Shown here: one piece after another, positions 61,493 to 64,000 of the stretch
Layout of the letters: the number at the start of each line of letters is the position of its first letter
Position numbering within the stretch: the stretch's first letter is position 1
Notes under the pieces: model-generated
What the model saw: the letters and a program-made list of their open reading frames with translations, nothing else
Databases searched by the model: none
Told to the model about the DNA's origin: nothing
Assembly (NCBI RefSeq): GCF_000236905.1
Contig: NC_016523.1
Span: 744,001-808,000, forward strand
Length of the DNA: 64,000 nucleotides
Source: Tetrapisispora phaffii CBS 4417
Lineage: Eukaryota > Ascomycota > Saccharomycetes > Saccharomycetales > Saccharomycetaceae
Reading direction: 5' to 3'
Made by a program: the position numbers and the translations under genes

Positions 61493-61961
61493 CCTATTAT
61501 TCAAATAATTATTAGGCTATAACAAAAAACCACGTACTCTCAGTATGCAAGTATATGAGCTCTATCAATTTTTTAAATGAAATGATATCGTATTCTATTG
61601 ACTAACGATTATTACGGTCCACTTTAGTTCATAATTGAATAGTATTCACTTTATAAATAATTTAAACCATAAACTTTTGACTTCATATAGTGTGAAGCTT
61701 ATAACTTTTTTGAACCTCATCGCAAAATTTTTTATTTCGAAAATTTTTCAATATTCAAGTACATTGATGGAAATTATGGATACAATAAATAGGTAAAAAT
61801 CAACATAATCTATATGAAGATCGATATGTTTGAATTGAAAAGAATACGTTAATGTTTGTCATCTGTACAGATAGTTTATTTATTAAGATCTGGGGAATTT
61901 TTGTAGAGAGTTAGCGTTCTAAGGGAGATTCTTAGCCGCAATAACACGTAAATAAAGTCCG
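61493..61961. promoter_or_regulatory. divergent PWP2/MPP6 ribosome-biogenesis promoter
   Basis: CTCATCGC (61716-61723) is the PAC element in reverse (GCGATGAG). It is directly followed by AAAATTTTT (61724-61732, RRPE), with a second GAAAATTTTT about 8 bp further on. PAC plus RRPE is the hallmark of yeast ribosome-biogenesis promoters, and both flanking genes act in rRNA processing. Confidence 0.75.
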
Positions 61962-62531
61962 ATGAGTACACCGACACCAGTAACTGGTAAACTTACCAGT
62001 AGAGTCATGAATATGAAGTTCATGAAGTTTGCTAACAATGGAGAAGAATTGACGGACCCTAGAGGGAACGCCAGTGGGGCCTTAAACAATGCTAATGCAA
62101 ATCATAAAGGGAGAGATAGTGCCATTACGAAAAAGTTTAATGAAGCTAGTGAATGGAAATTAGAGAGAATGAAGATAAATCCGGAAAGTTCAGATAAGTC
62201 TGTTAACACTACATTGACAAGAAAGATAATTAAAATAAAGAAAACACCAACTGTGGTATCTAATGTAGGTGTTGCCAGTCTGCAGAGGTTGAGGACCCCA
62301 GAAACTAATATGTTACCAGTCATGAGAGGCAGGAGAGTAATTGGGGAGCCAGAAGTCACTTTAGGGAAGAGAAAAGCCGATGAAGGTAATGAAGAACCAA
62401 GCGACTCCTTGCAAAAGGAGGTCGATGAAGATTCATATGAACCAAGCTTGGATAAAATATTTAAGAGTTCCAAGAAAGTCGACTCTAAGAAGAATAAAAA
62501 TAAGAAGAAGAAAAACTCCAAGAAGAAATAA
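61962..62531 (+). CDS. MPP6: nuclear exosome cofactor MPP6
   Basis: The 189-residue basic, disordered protein (yeast 186) has the N-terminal motif TGKLTSRVMNMKFMKFA that binds the exosome/Rrp6 side. A central GRRVIGEP segment, an acidic stretch (DEDSYEPSLDKIFK) and a lysine-rich end follow. Mpp6 recruits the exosome and Mtr4 for rRNA and noncoding RNA processing. Only the short motifs are conserved; the rest differs, as is usual for this family. Confidence 0.88.
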   Translation: MSTPTPVTGKLTSRVMNMKFMKFANNGEELTDPRGNASGALNNANANHKGRDSAITKKFNEASEWKLERMKINPESSDKSVNTTLTRKIIKIKKTPTVVSNVGVASLQRLRTPETNMLPVMRGRRVIGEPEVTLGKRKADEGNEEPSDSLQKEVDEDSYEPSLDKIFKSSKKVDSKKNKNKKKKNSKKK

Positions 62532-62676
62532 ATGTTTTACTGGTTTTACAGGACATGATGTAATCCCAATTATAAGTTTACAAGTTCCAAGTATTTTATT
62601 AAGTGGTTATTTATCATGAAATTAAATACTTGATTAATGTCGATTAATTTTGCATATGGTTTGAAAAAAAAAAGCG

Positions 62677-63450
62677 TTATTCTTTCCTTTCAAAACCAGC
62701 CTTCAGTATAGCCTCCCTAGCAGTTGAATTGATATGTTTAAATCTATCTGGACCGATATGAGTACCACCAAACCAACGTACAACGACTACCATTATATTC
62801 CAGATGCCCATTATGGTCACTAAATGAAGCATACGTGATCCTGCTGCAGTTTCACCGTCATCATCAGAATCCTGGAAAGATATATCACCTTGTTTTACTC
62901 TCCATGCTGACATTATATGGTTACCTTTACGAATTTTAGGATCCATCTTTAATTGTTCTAATTTAGCAAACGCTTCCTCTTCTGAATTGACACGAGTAGC
63001 AAAGCCCATGAATGTCGATTTCCTATCAGTAATAGGTTCCGAAGAAACCCATCCTTCAAACGGATCAAGGGGAACAAGCATTTTGGTATCCTCTACATAG
63101 TCATTATCATCTCCATCTTCCTCTATATATAACACACCATCTAGTTCTGTTAAAAAGTCGAACACACAGACTTCCTTGTGGTACACTGAATTCATAACCT
63201 CTTGAAATAGATGTAATATATACTTAGGATCATACGAAAGACTATTTTTATTGATATTTACTTCTAACACGTTCGGTGGCTGCTCTGAAGGATATTCCTT
63301 AGGGAATGAAATTTGCACAGTGACATATTCGTGCTGAGGAATTTTAATCCTAATAATTGTACAATCTGATAATTTTTCCATTAACAGATCTGGATAGATA
63401 GCCTCAATAGTCTCTATCTCTTGCACTAATTCTTCATGATTCATCGACAT
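62677..63450 (-). CDS. YIH1: Gcn2 regulator YIH1 (IMPACT homolog)
   Basis: The 257-residue protein (yeast 258) has an N-terminal RWD domain (1-110; ELVQEIETIEAIYPDLL, PKEYPSEQPPNVL) and a C-terminal ancient IMPACT/UPF0029 domain (about 130-257). The latter shows KSTFMGFATRVNSEEEAFAKLEQL, HIMSAWRV, SDDDGETAAGSRML and VVVVRWFGGTHIGPDRF. Yih1 binds Gcn1 and inhibits Gcn2 activation. Met1 and Met3 are both possible starts. It is divergent from TAH1, as in S. cerevisiae (YCR059C-YCR060W). Confidence 0.96.
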   Translation of the reverse strand: MSMNHEELVQEIETIEAIYPDLLMEKLSDCTIIRIKIPQHEYVTVQISFPKEYPSEQPPNVLEVNINKNSLSYDPKYILHLFQEVMNSVYHKEVCVFDFLTELDGVLYIEEDGDDNDYVEDTKMLVPLDPFEGWVSSEPITDRKSTFMGFATRVNSEEEAFAKLEQLKMDPKIRKGNHIMSAWRVKQGDISFQDSDDDGETAAGSRMLHLVTIMGIWNIMVVVVRWFGGTHIGPDRFKHINSTAREAILKAGFERKE

Positions 63451-63912
63451 TATGCTCAGATTTCGTCTTGATAAACATGGAACACGTAGGAGGATAAAAC
63501 GTGGGATTCGTTAATTCTATTTACAAATATTGAAATCAGGCTCTTACCACCTTGTAATTAGTATATAAACTAGTGTAGATCAAGTGCTAACAAGGTGCAT
63601 GCCTTTTAACTTTTGAATATAAACTTCTTAAGTAGAAACTTTATATCACTTTTATTTTTAAATCTTCACTATAACAAATTTCAAAAAATATCATTAACAA
63701 GCTCATCGCAGAAATATTTTAATATAGATTCAATAATTATTAACATATTTAATGTTTAGCGAAAGGTACGAAGGCATTTAACCTATAAAAAGTAATCAAC
63801 CTATTAAGTTTCATTTAAGCTAAGACACTTAACGTTTTTGCATATAATTATCACATAAATTTCGTGAAGTTTGCAATCATTCAAAAATCAATTTTAAGGT
63901 CAACTTATACCA
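63451..63912. promoter_or_regulatory. divergent YIH1/TAH1 promoter with PAC element
   Basis: AGCTCATCGC (63700-63709) is an exact reverse PAC (GCGATGAGCT) about 205 bp before TAH1, with A/T-rich RRPE-like sequence just upstream. TAH1 works in box C/D snoRNP assembly, so the motif fits it better than YIH1. Confidence 0.6.
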
Positions 63913-64000
63913 ATGTCGTTTGAACAATACAAAGAAGAAGGTAATAGAAACTTTAAAGAAGGCTCATATAAGGTTGCAGCAGAACTCTATCAAAAATGTG
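63913..64000 (+). CDS. TAH1: R2TP co-chaperone TAH1, N-terminal part only
   Basis: The window ends 29 codons into this gene. The visible residues, MSFEQYKEEGNRNFKEGSYK and AAELYQKC, form the first helix pair of a TPR repeat (EGNxxFKxGxYxxAxxxY). The position divergent from YIH1 matches YCR060W, the TPR protein that links Hsp90 to Pih1 in the R2TP complex. Confidence 0.85.
   Translation, partial: MSFEQYKEEGNRNFKEGSYKVAAELYQKC

Noticed and set aside
62102..62521. 139-codon antisense frame over MPP6
   Set aside because: Phe/Leu/Ser-rich composition arises from the complement of the Lys/Glu-rich MPP6 frame.

Overview
The window is nuclear DNA of a budding yeast (Saccharomycetaceae). It is AT-rich, with compact and mostly intronless genes. 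It carries one spliced ribosomal protein gene with a GTATGT donor and a TACTAAC branch point, and nearly every protein has a recognisable Saccharomyces cerevisiae counterpart. I cannot name the species. Gene order interleaves blocks that in S. cerevisiae lie on separate, partly ohnologous segments: SRP68-HUT1-YPL245W-RBD2-YPL247C (chr XVI); SGS1-MRPL24-RPL36-ICY-CLN and ERG2-TOM40 (chr XIII); ATG3-LRO1, PRP2-URK1-SMM1-ACC, RCF2, MRPL50-SNF12 and MPP6 (chr XIV); and RRT12-IMG1, YCR051W, CTR86, PWP2, YIH1-TAH1 (chr III). Such a mosaic fits an unduplicated genome or a post-duplication genome whose duplicates were lost independently (for example the Tetrapisispora/Vanderwaltozyma/Kazachstania range). 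The acetyl-CoA carboxylase here has a dedicated mitochondrial presequence and no start for a cytosolic form, which favours a post-duplication species with a second ACC gene elsewhere.

Layout. 1-10.7 kb: a partial membrane RING-CH protein, SRP68, HUT1, a DUF2075 ATPase with an odd upstream open frame, rhomboid RBD2 and an AN11/DCAF7-type WD protein. 10.7-18.2 kb: RecQ helicase SGS1, MRPL24 and intron-bearing RPL36. 18.2-23 kb: a gene-poor, GC-richer stretch with a strong candidate for the H/ACA snoRNA snR11, the small ICY1/ICY2-like gene and a very long promoter with an SBF-site cluster ahead of a G1 cyclin. 23-34 kb: CLN, ATG3, LRO1, ERG2, TOM40, GLO1. 34-48 kb: PRP2, URK1, SMM1 and the 7-kb HFA1/ACC1 gene. 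48-64 kb: subtilase RRT12, a GC-rich noncoding island, RCF2, IMG1, an ankyrin protein, MRPL50, SNF12, CTR86, PWP2, MPP6, YIH1 and the start of TAH1.

Regulatory signals agree with gene function. PAC and RRPE motifs sit in the divergent PWP2/MPP6 promoter. A PAC motif lies between YIH1 and TAH1. Reb1, PAC-like, RRPE and TATA elements precede the snoRNA. Puf3-type TGTANATA sites lie downstream of all three mitochondrial ribosomal protein genes, and CACGTG boxes lie near RPL36, MRPL24 and MRPL50. Yap1-type sites flank a 14-bp-arm hairpin upstream of GLO1, and SCB sites lie upstream of the cyclin. I saw no transposon, CRISPR array or convincing tRNA gene. Ortholog names rest on my recognition of the proteins and memory of S. 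cerevisiae gene order; no search was run. Several open frames begin at TTG or GTG, and I moved those starts to the first sensible ATG.
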